Shown here: piece after piece, positions 16,956 through 25,875 of the stretch
Layout: each line of letters opens with the position of its first letter
Position numbering within the stretch: position 1 is the stretch's first letter
Source of the DNA: CAYWKS01 sp964458935
Lineage (GTDB): Bacteria > Planctomycetota > Phycisphaerae > Phycisphaerales > Zrk34
Length of the DNA: 64,000 bases
NCBI GenBank assembly: GCA_964458935.1
Contig: CAYWKS010000004.1
Span: forward strand, 1-64,000
Reading direction: 5' to 3'
Made by a program: the position numbers and the translations under genes
The notes under the pieces: model-generated
The model's input: only the letters and a program-made list of their open reading frames with translations
The model's database searches: none
Told to the model about the DNA's origin: nothing

Positions 16956-17371
16956 GGCGCGGCGGGGGGGCGGTCAGCGTGCCGGTCCGCGATGGTGCGC
17001 GCCGATCGCGGAAACGACGGTTTGGTGCGCGCGGGGGGTTCACCTGTCCGCCCAGCGGGTTCCCTGGGGCGGACATCGGGTTTAAGTAGTTGTTCTGCAA
17101 GTATTTGCGTACGATGCGGGGGTGTGTCCGCCCCTGGCCGGGCGGACAGTGGCCGCGTGTCAAGGGTATCGGTGCGCGTGGTCGGCATGGGCGGGCCTCC
17201 ACCCTTGGGCGGCGGCGCGCGGGTCTGCGCACGGGGCCGTCGCGCGACCGGGTCAGGATCGTTATAAGCGTTTTCTGGAAATGGCGATAAGATTTTTTTC
17301 GGAAAGTCGGGGATTCGGCGATCGGCGTGCCACGGCTGTGCGCGGATCGGGGATCCGGGGGTGGTGAGCGA
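16956..17371. other. 416-bp convergent intergenic region containing repeat copy B
   Basis: Lies between the ends of the FNR gene and the LpxH-like gene. Apart from the double-hairpin element at 17045-17148 it shows no coding signal that I trust. 17270-17300 is locally AT-rich. No T-tailed terminator was found for either flanking gene. Confidence 0.5.
17045..17148 (-). repeat. Double-hairpin dispersed element, copy B (inverted relative to copy A)
   Basis: Hairpins with the arms TGTCCGCCC / GGGCGGACA lie at 17045-17075 (13-base loop) and 17125-17148 (loop CTGGCC), separated by 49 bases. Read on the minus strand it matches copy A at 10436-10541 in order, arm sequence, short-loop sequence (GGCCAG versus GGACAG) and spacing. 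Confidence 0.8.
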
Positions 17372-18184
17372 TCAAGCTTCGGCGTCGGCGGGGACGGCGA
17401 GGCTCTTCATGGTGCGTTCGGTTTCGCGGAGCTGTGCGACGAGGGCGATGCCGTCGATGATCTGGAGCTTGCCGTCTTCGTGCTCGACGAGCGCGGTGCA
17501 GGACTCGACCCAGTCGCCGCAGTTGAAGTAGTCCAGGCCGTCGGCGGTCTTTCGGGCCTCGGCCTTGTGGATGTGCCCGCAGATGACCCCGTCCATGCCG
17601 CGTCGGCGTGCTTCGTTGGCGAGGGTGTCTTCGAAGTCGCTGATGAAGGTGCAGGCGCGTTTGACGCGGAGCTTGATGGCCTGGCTGAGGGAGGTGTAGT
17701 TCAGGCCGAACCGCTGTCGGATGCGGTTGTACCAGGTATTGGCGACGATGAGCCATTCGTAGGCCCATCCGCCGAGCATGGAGACCAGGCGGTGGTTGCG
17801 AACGATCAGGTCGTACTCATCGCCGTGAGTGACGAACAGCCGCTTGCCGTCGGCGGTGGTGTGGGTGGCGCGTCGGACGACGCGGACGCCGCCGAAGTTG
17901 AGCATGGCGTACTGTCGGGCGGCCTCGTCGTGGTTGCCGGGGATGAGCAGGACCTGTGTGCCCTTGTTGGCCATTCGGAGGATGCGACGGACGACCTTGT
18001 TGTGGGCGGTGGGCCAGTACCAGCGTTGTCGGAGTCGCCACATATCGATGACGTCGCCGACGAGGTAGAGTCGCTGGCACTTGACGCGTTTGAGGAAGGC
18101 GAGCAGGTCGTGTGCGCGGCAACCGCGGCTGCCCAGGTGCAGATCGGACAGGAAGACCGTGCGGTATTCGAGCTTGACGGCCAA
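17372..18184 (-). CDS. LpxH-like UDP-2,3-diacylglucosamine diphosphatase / calcineurin-like phosphoesterase
   Basis: A 270-residue metallophosphoesterase with all five metal-site blocks: FLSDLHLGS (residues 11-19), GDVIDMW (about 43-49), GNHDE (about 84-88), THGDEYD (about 119-125) and CGHIHKAE (about 199-206). The overall layout resembles LpxH/LpxH2 proteins, which cleave UDP-diacylglucosamine to lipid X in lipid A synthesis. A related phosphoesterase acting elsewhere is possible, especially since lpxI is also in this window. The start is TTG 18184 with a strong CGGAGGA eight bases upstream. Confidence 0.8.
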   Translation of the reverse strand: MAVKLEYRTVFLSDLHLGSRGCRAHDLLAFLKRVKCQRLYLVGDVIDMWRLRQRWYWPTAHNKVVRRILRMANKGTQVLLIPGNHDEAARQYAMLNFGGVRVVRRATHTTADGKRLFVTHGDEYDLIVRNHRLVSMLGGWAYEWLIVANTWYNRIRQRFGLNYTSLSQAIKLRVKRACTFISDFEDTLANEARRRGMDGVICGHIHKAEARKTADGLDYFNCGDWVESCTALVEHEDGKLQIIDGIALVAQLRETERTMKSLAVPADAEA

Positions 18185-18431
18185 GGTCGGATCCTCCGAA
18201 GGCGTCGGCGAATCGTGAGCGAGGGCGGCCGGCGACGCGGTGTGCCCGGAGGGCGCATCCTGCGCGTCGCGGATTCAGGTAACATTAGCGGATATCGGGC
18301 ATGTCTGGGTGAGCGAAAGATTAGAAACGCGTTAGAGGGTGCTTAATCACAACTGCGGCTTCAGTCGCGGCTTAGCCAGCTTGTCCGACCGGTCTTCCCC
18401 GGGTTATCCACGGTTTATGCCCGGCTTGTGC

Positions 18432-20177
18432 TCAGGCGGCCGTGTGGGGTTTGCAGGCCACGGACAGGCCGTCGCGGACCCATGCGGTGGCCTGCTCGGC
18501 GGGCGCGGGTCGGCCGAAGAGATAACCTTGTCCGTAGGCGCATTCGAGGGCCTGGAGTTGGACGAGGTGGTCTTGGGTCTCGATGCCCTCGGCGACGACG
18601 CGCATGCCCAGGTTGTCCGCGAGGGTGATGATGGCGTGGACGACGGCGGTGTGGGCGCGGCTTCGGGTCATGGCGTCGACGAACTCGCGGTCGATCTTGA
18701 GCGTGTCGATGGGGAAACGGTGGAGGGAGGCGAGGGAGCTGTAGCCCTTGCCGAAGTCGTCCATGGTCAGCACGATGTCCCGCTCGCGGAGCTTTTCCAT
18801 GACGGGCACGACGACGGCGGCGTCGTGCATGATGACGCTCTCGGTGATCTCGAGGTGGAGCTGCTCGGGGGCGATCTGGTGGCGGTCGAGGGTCTGGGCG
18901 ACGGCGTCGGTCAGGCCGTTTACCGCGAGCTGGACCTTGGAGAGGTTGCAACTGACGAACAGATCGGCGTGATTGTCCATCATGGGTTTCCACTTGGCGA
19001 GCTGGGCGCAGGCGTTGTCGAGGACCCATTGGCCGAGGTCGATGATGATGCCGGTCTCCTCGGCGATGGGGATGAACTGGTCGGGTGGGATGAGCCCGCG
19101 TTGGGGGTGGTTCCACCGGAGCAGGGCTTCGAGGCCGAGCAGCTTGCCGTCTTCGAGGTTGACGATGGGCTGGTAGTAGAGCTGCATCTGGTCGCGTTCG
19201 GCGGCGAAGCGGAGGTCGTGTTCGAGCTGGAGCCGGTCGACGGCTTCGCGGTGCATGCGCTGGTCGAAGACGACGCATCGGCCCTTGCCGGCGGCCTTGG
19301 CGTGGTACATGGCGGTGTCGCTGTCGCGGAGCAGCTCGTCGGCGTCGTTGGACAGCCCGTTGCAGGCGCGGATGCCGATGCTGGCGTCGACGTTGACCTG
19401 GTAGTCGTCGAGCTGGATGGGCTCGGCGATGCGTTGGCGGAGCCGCTCGGCGAGTTCGCGGGCCCATTCGGTGTCGCTGACGTGTTCGAGGAGGAGGGTG
19501 AACTCGTCGCCGCCCATGCGAGCGACGTAGGCGTCGGCGTCGCGATCGGCCATGGCGTCGGCGACGACGGACCGGATGGTGTCGGCGACGGAGATGAGCA
19601 GTTGATCGCCGACGGCGTGGCCGAGCGAGTCGTTGATGACCTTGAACCGGTCGAGGTCGAGGAACAGCACGGTGAAGCGGAAGGCTTCGGGGCCGTGGGC
19701 GCGTTCGAGCGCGTGGGTCAGCCGCTTGCGGAACGCGGCGCGGTTGGGCAGGCCGGTCAGCGAATCGGTGCGGGCCTGGGTTTCGAGGGCTTCGACGAGG
19801 GCCTGGGTGCGGAGCGCGGCGCGGACGCGTGCGCGGAGTTCGGCGGCCTCGAAGGGCTTGGTGACGTAGTCGACGGCGCCGAGCTCGAAGGCGCGGTTCT
19901 TCTCATCGGCGGCGTCGGCGCCGGTGAGGAAGATGACGGGGATGTCCCGGGTGCTGGCCTGGTCGCGGAGACGGCGACAGACCTCGAACCCGTCCATGTC
20001 GGCCATGGCGACGTCGAGGAGGATGAGGTCGGGCTGGCGACGTCGGGCGGTGGCGAGGCCGGCGGCCCCGTCGGCCGCGCTGGCGACGTCCACTTCGAGT
20101 TCGCGTAGCCGCACCTCGACGAGGCGGCGAACGCTGCGGTCATCGTCAATCACCAGTACGGTTTGCTGTCGTCTCAT
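18432..20177 (-). CDS. Response regulator with GGDEF and EAL domains
   Basis: A 581-residue cyclic-di-GMP turnover protein. The REC domain (about residues 5-125) has acidic pocket IDDD, phospho-acceptor in LILLDVAMADMDG, and the Thr and Lys sites in FLTGAD and VTKPF. The GGDEF domain (about 130-295) has FLDLDRFKVINDSLGH and an intact MGGDEF. The EAL domain (about 310-560) has EALLRW, LEITES, MDDFGKGYSSL and EGIET. Both synthase and hydrolase motifs appear intact. The frame opens at ATG 20192 (overlapping the upstream kinase gene by 47 bp). ATG 20177 is preferred because AAGG stands eight bases before it and it leads directly into REC. Last gene of the TonB-receptor/yfiR/kinase operon. Confidence 0.92.
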   Translation of the reverse strand: MRRQQTVLVIDDDRSVRRLVEVRLRELEVDVASAADGAAGLATARRRQPDLILLDVAMADMDGFEVCRRLRDQASTRDIPVIFLTGADAADEKNRAFELGAVDYVTKPFEAAELRARVRAALRTQALVEALETQARTDSLTGLPNRAAFRKRLTHALERAHGPEAFRFTVLFLDLDRFKVINDSLGHAVGDQLLISVADTIRSVVADAMADRDADAYVARMGGDEFTLLLEHVSDTEWARELAERLRQRIAEPIQLDDYQVNVDASIGIRACNGLSNDADELLRDSDTAMYHAKAAGKGRCVVFDQRMHREAVDRLQLEHDLRFAAERDQMQLYYQPIVNLEDGKLLGLEALLRWNHPQRGLIPPDQFIPIAEETGIIIDLGQWVLDNACAQLAKWKPMMDNHADLFVSCNLSKVQLAVNGLTDAVAQTLDRHQIAPEQLHLEITESVIMHDAAVVVPVMEKLRERDIVLTMDDFGKGYSSLASLHRFPIDTLKIDREFVDAMTRSRAHTAVVHAIITLADNLGMRVVAEGIETQDHLVQLQALECAYGQGYLFGRPAPAEQATAWVRDGLSVACKPHTAA

Positions 20178-22536
20178 GGTCATGGCCTTCATGGTGGCGG
20201 GTGCTCATGGCCCGCTGACAAAGATGCTTCAGTTGCTCGATGGACCGTGCCAGCTCGTCGGTGGCGGGCGGGCCGGTGTCGTCTTTGGCGGTCTTCTCGA
20301 CGTCGCGTGCGGCGTCGGTGATCGCGGGGTAGCCGTACCCCCCGGCGGCGCCCTTGAGCTGGTGGGCGACGGAGGCGAGGCGGTGCAGGTCGGCTTCGCG
20401 CGAGGCGGACTCGATCGCGTGCATGCGGTCGGGCAGCTCGGCGAGGAACTCTTCGATAAGGGGGAGCATGTCGTCATCCGCGGCGAACTCGCTGTGGAGC
20501 GGGTCGGCGGGGGGCGGGGCGTTGGCCTGGTCCATGGGGGTTGGCTCGGGGGTTGGGTCGTCGTCGGAGCGGGGGGAGCGGTCGAGATGCCACTGGATGA
20601 GCTGGAGGAGCCGGGCCCGGTCAACGGGCTTGGCGGCGTAGTCATCGCAGCCGGCGGCGACGCACTTGTCACGGTCGCCGGCCATGGCGTTGGCGGTCAG
20701 GGCGATGATGGGCCGGTCGAACCGCTCTTCGCGGAGCCGGCGTGCTGCGTCGTAGCCGTCCATCTCGGGCATCTGCATGTCCATGAGCACGAGGTCGAAG
20801 GCGGGTCGGCCGTCCTGGGTCCAGGCGGCTTGGCAGGCTTCGCGTCCGTTGGCGGCGAGGGTGACCTGGTGTCCGGCGTGTCGGAGGATGTGGCGGATGA
20901 GCCGCTGGTTGTCGGGCGCATCCTCGGCGAGGAGGATGCGAGCCGGCCGGGCGGCGTCGGCCGGGTCGCGGGTCTGCGCGTCGTCGGGGGTGTCGTCGCT
21001 GTTATCGGCGGCGGGGCTGTCGTCGGGATCGATCATCGGCACTTCGTCGAGCGGGCCGGTCAGCACGGTGGCGGTGAAGGTGCTGCCCTGGCCGAACGTG
21101 CTGTCGACGGTGATGTCGCCGCCGAGCATCTGCGCGAGCCGGCGGGTGATGACCAGGCCCAGGCCCGTGCCGCCGTAGCGTCGGGTGGTGCTCTGGTCGG
21201 CCTGGCTGAAGGCCTGGAAGAGCCGGGCCATCTGTTGGGGGGTGATGCCGATGCCGGTATCGCGGACCTGCACGCGGAGTGCGGGCGGGTCGGCCTGTGG
21301 GTCGCAGGCGATGTCGACGTCGACGCGGCCGCCGGCATCGGTGAACTTGATCGCGTTGCTGATCAGGTTCACCAGGACCTGGCGGAGCCGCGTGGGGTCG
21401 GAGCGGATGGTCCGCGGCACCTCGGTGGTGTATCGGATGCTGAACTGGAGGCCTTGTTCTTCGGCGCGGAGCCGCATCAGCGACGCGACGTCGTCGACCA
21501 GCGCGATCACCGAGAAGCTGATGTTCTCGAGGGTCATCTTGCCCGCCTCGATCTTGGAGATGTCCAGCACGTCGTTGATGATGGCCAGGAGGTGCTGGCC
21601 GTTGCGACGGATGGTCTGAACGCCGTCGAGGCGTTCGGAGGGGCTGAGCGCCGGGTCGAGCAGCATGTCGCCGTACCCGAGGATGGCGGTGAGCGGGGTG
21701 CGGAGTTCGTGGCTCATGTTGGCCAGGAAGTCGCTCTTGGCGCGGTTGGCGGCTTCGGCCTGGCTCTTGGCCTGCTGCAGCTCCGCGGTGCGGAGGCTGA
21801 CGCGCTGCTCCATCTGGCCGTAGGCCTTGCTGAGCTGGGCGTCGCGGGCCTCGATCTGGTCGAGCATCTCGTTGAACACCGTGGTCAGGTGCCCCAGCTC
21901 GTCGGCGGTCATCCGCCGGGCGCGGACGGTGTAGTTGCGGGACTCGGTGATCGCGCCGGCGACGCGGACGAGCTCCTGCACCGGCCGGGCGATCAGCCTC
22001 CGCATCCACAGCGCCAACCCGACGGCCAGCAGCATCGCGGCGGTCCCGGCCGTCAGGCCCACCAGCAAGTCGTACCACAGCGCCGTGTACACCGGGCTCA
22101 TGTCGTACCGCAGGACCAGCCAGCCCAGGGTCTGGCCGGCCTGCACGATCGGCTCGGTGATGGAGAACAGGCCGCGTCGCTCGCGGGCGCCGACACCCTG
22201 GAGCTGGGGCGTTTCGAGCGGCTCGGGCATGAAGCACTCGCGGGCGAGCAGGTCGCCGTGCGCATCGAACACTTGCGCGTCGGCGACGCCGTCCACCGAC
22301 GCCAGCGCCCGGAGGGTGGTGCGGCAGGCCTGCTCGTCCTCGAAGGCAACGGCGGCGGAGGTATTGGCCGCGACGACCTTGGCCTGGGCGGTCATGTGGT
22401 CGGTCTGCAAGTCACGGATCGCGACCAGGTCGCTCACCAGCAGCGTGCCCGAGCCGAACACGACCGCCGCGCCGCTGGCCGCGACGGCGACCAGCAGGAT
22501 CTTCGCGCGAACGCTCTGAAGGCTCGGCTTCCACAT
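20146..22536 (-). CDS. CHASE8-HAMP hybrid histidine kinase with REC and HPt domains
   Basis: A 796-residue inner-membrane kinase. TM1 is at about residues 12-34. The periplasmic region resembles CHASE8 of YfiN/TpbB (AAVAFEDEQACRTTLRAL, about 61-78). TM2 is at about 155-178, followed by HAMP (to about 232) and a coiled coil. HisKA carries H276 in SHELRTPL; HATPase motifs include NLISNAIKF, DTGIGI and GGTGLGL. A REC domain has ILLAEDAPDNQ and the acceptor in LVLMDMQMPEMDG. The C-terminal HPt has its histidine in AHQLKGAAG. All phosphorelay residues are present. It follows yfiR by 13 bp and overlaps the REC-GGDEF-EAL gene, its likely output. In Pseudomonas, YfiR represses the CHASE8 cyclase YfiN; the analogous target here would be this kinase (inference). 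Confidence 0.92.
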   Translation of the reverse strand: MWKPSLQSVRAKILLVAVAASGAAVVFGSGTLLVSDLVAIRDLQTDHMTAQAKVVAANTSAAVAFEDEQACRTTLRALASVDGVADAQVFDAHGDLLARECFMPEPLETPQLQGVGARERRGLFSITEPIVQAGQTLGWLVLRYDMSPVYTALWYDLLVGLTAGTAAMLLAVGLALWMRRLIARPVQELVRVAGAITESRNYTVRARRMTADELGHLTTVFNEMLDQIEARDAQLSKAYGQMEQRVSLRTAELQQAKSQAEAANRAKSDFLANMSHELRTPLTAILGYGDMLLDPALSPSERLDGVQTIRRNGQHLLAIINDVLDISKIEAGKMTLENISFSVIALVDDVASLMRLRAEEQGLQFSIRYTTEVPRTIRSDPTRLRQVLVNLISNAIKFTDAGGRVDVDIACDPQADPPALRVQVRDTGIGITPQQMARLFQAFSQADQSTTRRYGGTGLGLVITRRLAQMLGGDITVDSTFGQGSTFTATVLTGPLDEVPMIDPDDSPAADNSDDTPDDAQTRDPADAARPARILLAEDAPDNQRLIRHILRHAGHQVTLAANGREACQAAWTQDGRPAFDLVLMDMQMPEMDGYDAARRLREERFDRPIIALTANAMAGDRDKCVAAGCDDYAAKPVDRARLLQLIQWHLDRSPRSDDDPTPEPTPMDQANAPPPADPLHSEFAADDDMLPLIEEFLAELPDRMHAIESASREADLHRLASVAHQLKGAAGGYGYPAITDAARDVEKTAKDDTGPPATDELARSIEQLKHLCQRAMSTRHHEGHDHETTANRTGD

Positions 22537-22549
22537 GCGACGGTTCCCG

Positions 22550-23188
22550 TCAGTCCTGGTTCTCGATCCGCGCCAGCCGCAGCAATTGCGAGCTGACCCG
22601 GATCGGCGATTGCTCGATGGCCTTCACGTCGGCGGAGAAGACGATGCGGCCGTCTTCCGCGATGAGGCTGAGCATGACGCGGCGACGGACGAACGCATCG
22701 CCGTCGCCGACGGTCAGCAGGGCATCGTGGTCGACCTGCTTGCTCAGCGCCTCGGCCCGCGGCGCGAGGTCGTGGGCGAGGAACAGCACGTGGCTGGTTC
22801 GCAGCGCCCCGATCAGCCGCCGCATCGCCCGCTCGTACGCATCGCGCGACATCTCCCGGTCGTCCGGCAGGCGATACCGCCGCACCTCGATCGGCCGATC
22901 GTGCACGCGCCGGTCGGCCATCGTGCGATCGAGCATGGGGCCCATCGGATCGCGGCCGAGCACGGCGATGACGATCGGCGCGTCCCGGTCGCTGAACGCA
23001 TCGTCGGGCCACTGCGTGAAGCGGATGAAGTTCAGCAGGTAGGCGGCCTTGATCCCGGCGATGCGGCGTTCGGCCTTGTCTCTGGCTTCCGCGGGGGCCG
23101 GGCCCCAGCCCATGCAGCACATCAGCACGACACAGCATGCGGTCAACACCCGTGCCCCGGTCCTCGTGTTATGAATGCTTTGGATCAA
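22550..23188 (-). CDS. yfiR: YfiR family periplasmic protein (DUF4154)
   Basis: A 212-residue secreted protein with an N-terminal signal (hydrophobic residues about 14-29, ending PAEA). The YfiR fold is recognisable from IKAAYLLNFIRFTQWPDDAF, IVIAVLGRDP, SHVLFLA, LLTVGDGDAF and the ending IRVSSQLLRLA. YfiR proteins sense envelope or redox state and inhibit a membrane partner with a periplasmic CHASE8 domain. The start is TTG 23188 with GGTGGAG eight bases upstream; a GTG at 23149 is an alternative. It sits 25 bp after the TonB-dependent receptor and 13 bp before the CHASE8 kinase. Confidence 0.88.
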   Translation of the reverse strand: MIQSIHNTRTGARVLTACCVVLMCCMGWGPAPAEARDKAERRIAGIKAAYLLNFIRFTQWPDDAFSDRDAPIVIAVLGRDPMGPMLDRTMADRRVHDRPIEVRRYRLPDDREMSRDAYERAMRRLIGALRTSHVLFLAHDLAPRAEALSKQVDHDALLTVGDGDAFVRRRVMLSLIAEDGRIVFSADVKAIEQSPIRVSSQLLRLARIENQD

Positions 23189-23213
23189 CGTATTCGCTCC
23201 ACCGGCCCCGCGT

Positions 23214-25292
23214 TCAGAACCGCCACGTCGCCTGGACGTACACGCTCCGCGGGACCTCCGCCCGCTCGGACAGGAACGTCGTGTTGCCCTGCTCGATGTG
23301 TTCGTCCTCGGTGAGGTTCTGACCCCAGACACTCAACTCAAGATGGTCACCCACGCGGCAGGTGGCGCCCACGTCCAGCCGGGCGTACGCGCTGGCCAGC
23401 GAATCCTTCGCCTGCTCGACGACGTACAGCGCCGCGTTCAGCTCCAGGTCCTCGGTGATGTCGTAGGCGGAGCTGATGCGGAACTGGTTCTCGGGCGTCT
23501 CGTTGTCGATCTCGGCGCGGAGGTCGTCCAACTCGACCTGGACGAAGCTGTACGTGGCGTCCAGCTTCCAGTTGTCGGCGGGGTGGAAGGTGAGGGCCAC
23601 CTCGGCGCCGTAGCTGTCGGCGCCGGTGGGGTTGCCGAAGCGGGTGCCGGGCGGCCCGGTCGGTGTGATCGTGGCGATCAGGTCTTCGTAGCGGTTGTAG
23701 AATCCGGCGACGTCGACGGTGAACCGATCGCCGATGCGGCTGCGCCACCCGCCTTCGGCGGCGAGCAGGCGAGCGGCCTCGACGGCGCGGTTGCCGGTGA
23801 TGGTGATGGGCACGACCGCGCCACCGCCGCCGTTGATCCGGGTCCCGGTCAGCACCACGTCATTGCTGGACCGCGCCGGCGTCCGCACCGGGCGCGACAG
23901 CGCCGCCCAGAGCATGTGTTGATCGTGGGGTGTCCACCAGACGCGGCCGCTGGGCTGCCACTCGACACCCGTGTAGTCGTTGTGCTCGACCTTGGTGCCG
24001 GCCATCACGTGCCAGGTGTCGGTGATGTTCCACGTGTGTTGCACGAACCCGTTGTAGAGGGACGTGGCGCGATCCTGCGGGCGCATGGCGACGAACCGCC
24101 CGTCTTCGGTGCGGTCGCCGGTGTAGCGGTAAGCCAGTCCCCAGACGGTTTCGTGTTCATCGCGGCTGCCCCATTGGAAGTGGTGACGCCAGTCGACTTC
24201 GATGGTGTCGCGCGTCGCGCTGAAGCCCGCGAAGTTGTCGCGGTCGGTCCGGTCGTAGTAGGCCTGAAACGACCAGCCGACGTTGTCGGCCGCGCCGTCG
24301 CGCTCGACGCGGCCGAGCACGTGCAGGCCCGACGCCCGGCCGTCGCGGATGTCTTCTTCCTCGGCCGAGCTGCCGGGCACGGGGCCGGGCACGGGCACGT
24401 CCACCCCTTCGCCCAGCCGATTGCTCTGGTAGCCGCCGATGTCCAGCGTCGCGGTGACGTGGTCATCCCACGCGTGGTCCAGCCGAAACCCGCCCCGGGC
24501 CATGTCCCAATCATCCGGCCGATCCTCGCGCTCGCGGAAGATGTCGAACGCGTCGTGCTGGAGGTACTTGCCCCAGACCCTGAACCAGGTCGACTCGCCG
24601 AGCCGGCCGCCGTATCGGGCGGCGACGATCGGCTCGAAGTCCGTGCCGTAGATGCCGGTCACGTAGCCGCCCTGCGTGTCCTTGGCGCTGCGGGTGGTGA
24701 CGTTGATCACGCCGTTGACCGCGTTGGCGCCCCAGAGCGTCGCGCCGGGGCCGCGGACGACCTCGATCTGGTCCAGGTCTTCCAGCAACACGTCCTGCAC
24801 GTCCCACAACGTCCCGCCGAACATCGGGTCATACACGGTCCGCCCGTCGATGCGGACCAGCAGCTTGTTGGCGAACAGCGTTTCGAACCCGCGGATGGAG
24901 ATGCCCCACTGCCGCGCGTCGAACCGGCCCACCGTCACGCCCGGCGCCAAACGCAGCACCTCCGGCAGCAATTGGTGTCCCGACCGCCGCACGTCCTCGC
25001 GGGTGATCACATGGACCGCCGCGGGCGTGCGGAACCAGTCCTGCTCCGTGCCGGCCACGCTGGTGACCTGGACCGCCATGAGCTGCGCCAGGTCCATGTC
25101 CGCATAGGGATTATCAAAGTCCGGATCGGATTGGGGATCGGCCGCTGCCTCGGCGAGCGCGAGCAGGGGATCGGCGTGGGGCGGCGGGGCCTGGGCCCGC
25201 GCCGCATGACCGCCGCCACAAACCACCGCGACGAGCCCGATGCGCAGGAGATGCCAGGGTATGCGTAGCGATTTGTTCTGCGTCAGCCTCAT
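23214..25292 (-). CDS. TonB-dependent outer-membrane receptor
   Basis: A 692-residue receptor with signal peptide (to about residue 33) and a plug domain (about 80-200: TPAAVHVITREDVRRSG, LPEVLRLAPGV, IRGFETLFANKLLVRIDGR, IEVVRGPGATLWGANAVNGVINV). A 22-stranded barrel follows and ends in the aromatic C-terminus ATWRF needed for outer-membrane insertion. The ligand is unknown. Receptors of this type placed with YfiR and a hybrid kinase may serve as sensors or importers feeding that signalling chain. ATG 25292 has GAGAGG about nine bases upstream. No cobalamin or other known riboswitch was recognised in the 105-bp leader. First gene of a four-gene operon. Confidence 0.93.
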   Translation of the reverse strand: MRLTQNKSLRIPWHLLRIGLVAVVCGGGHAARAQAPPPHADPLLALAEAAADPQSDPDFDNPYADMDLAQLMAVQVTSVAGTEQDWFRTPAAVHVITREDVRRSGHQLLPEVLRLAPGVTVGRFDARQWGISIRGFETLFANKLLVRIDGRTVYDPMFGGTLWDVQDVLLEDLDQIEVVRGPGATLWGANAVNGVINVTTRSAKDTQGGYVTGIYGTDFEPIVAARYGGRLGESTWFRVWGKYLQHDAFDIFREREDRPDDWDMARGGFRLDHAWDDHVTATLDIGGYQSNRLGEGVDVPVPGPVPGSSAEEEDIRDGRASGLHVLGRVERDGAADNVGWSFQAYYDRTDRDNFAGFSATRDTIEVDWRHHFQWGSRDEHETVWGLAYRYTGDRTEDGRFVAMRPQDRATSLYNGFVQHTWNITDTWHVMAGTKVEHNDYTGVEWQPSGRVWWTPHDQHMLWAALSRPVRTPARSSNDVVLTGTRINGGGGAVVPITITGNRAVEAARLLAAEGGWRSRIGDRFTVDVAGFYNRYEDLIATITPTGPPGTRFGNPTGADSYGAEVALTFHPADNWKLDATYSFVQVELDDLRAEIDNETPENQFRISSAYDITEDLELNAALYVVEQAKDSLASAYARLDVGATCRVGDHLELSVWGQNLTEDEHIEQGNTTFLSERAEVPRSVYVQATWRF

Positions 25293-25397
25293 GGGTGCGC
25301 CTCTCTTGGCACCCCGACCCCAGACTGCTTTTCGACACGATCCCCCCTGGACATGAGCGCCCGGAAGATGGACTTATCGGGTGAATTCCCGGTCGCT

Positions 25398-25838
25398 TCA
25401 CGCGTCGGGCCGGGCGTAGTCGCCCGAATCGATGCGGCGCAGGCCCGCCGGCGAACGGTTGTAGAGGTAGACCCACGCCCGGCAGATCGACCCCGTCGCC
25501 GTCAGCCGCACCGGGCGGACCGCGCGGACGTATTCGGTCGGCTCGGGGCAGCCGGGCCCGCAGCCTTCGTAGCTGTCGAGCTGTCGCAGGGCGCGATCGC
25601 GGTCGCGGTCGACCAGTTCGTGGACCTCGCCGCGGACCCGGTCCGAGGGATGATCGGAGTCGACGACGGCGGGGTAGGGGCCCAGGTCGTAGAGTCGGCC
25701 CCGGAACAGCGCCTCACCGATCGGGCGGGCGCAGCGCGCCAGCATGCGTCGCGGATCGCCCGGCGCCAGGTGCGCCACCGCCGCCGCCTCCGCCCCGCGC
25801 AGCGTCCCATAGACGAAGATGTGGTTCGGCGTCCGCAT
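25398..25838 (-). CDS. Gamma-glutamylcyclotransferase-like (AIG2/GGCT) protein
   Basis: A 146-residue protein with the family opening FVYGTLRG (residues about 7-14), LYDLGPYPAVVD, VRGEVHELVD and LRQLDSYEGCGP; the catalytic glutamate is expected in the Y-E-G segment. Family members cleave gamma-glutamyl amines or serve as sugar/peptide cyclotransferases; the substrate is unknown. ATG 25838 (MRTPNH) is preferred to ATG 25856 because a TACCAT -10-like box lies nine bases before it and it directly precedes the motif. Confidence 0.82.
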   Translation of the reverse strand: MRTPNHIFVYGTLRGAEAAAVAHLAPGDPRRMLARCARPIGEALFRGRLYDLGPYPAVVDSDHPSDRVRGEVHELVDRDRDRALRQLDSYEGCGPGCPEPTEYVRAVRPVRLTATGSICRAWVYLYNRSPAGLRRIDSGDYARPDA

Positions 25839-25875
25839 GCGACCGGCATGGTACACCCCGGCCGGCCGGCGCTCC

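Noticed and set aside
16918..17232. Short frames across the repeat-bearing gap that encode similar peptides to frames near 10440-10540 (PPGQGRT...MSAP).
   Set aside because: The similarity comes from the shared DNA hairpin arms of the repeat, not from conserved protein; reading frames end at random points.
18404..18412. TTATCCACG, close to a DnaA box.
   Set aside because: Single 8-of-9 match with no cluster, no AT-rich unwinding region and no replication genes beside it.
25293..25397. Possible cobalamin or other riboswitch before the TonB receptor.
   Set aside because: Only 105 bases and no B12-box, TPP-box or FMN-type conserved sequence.
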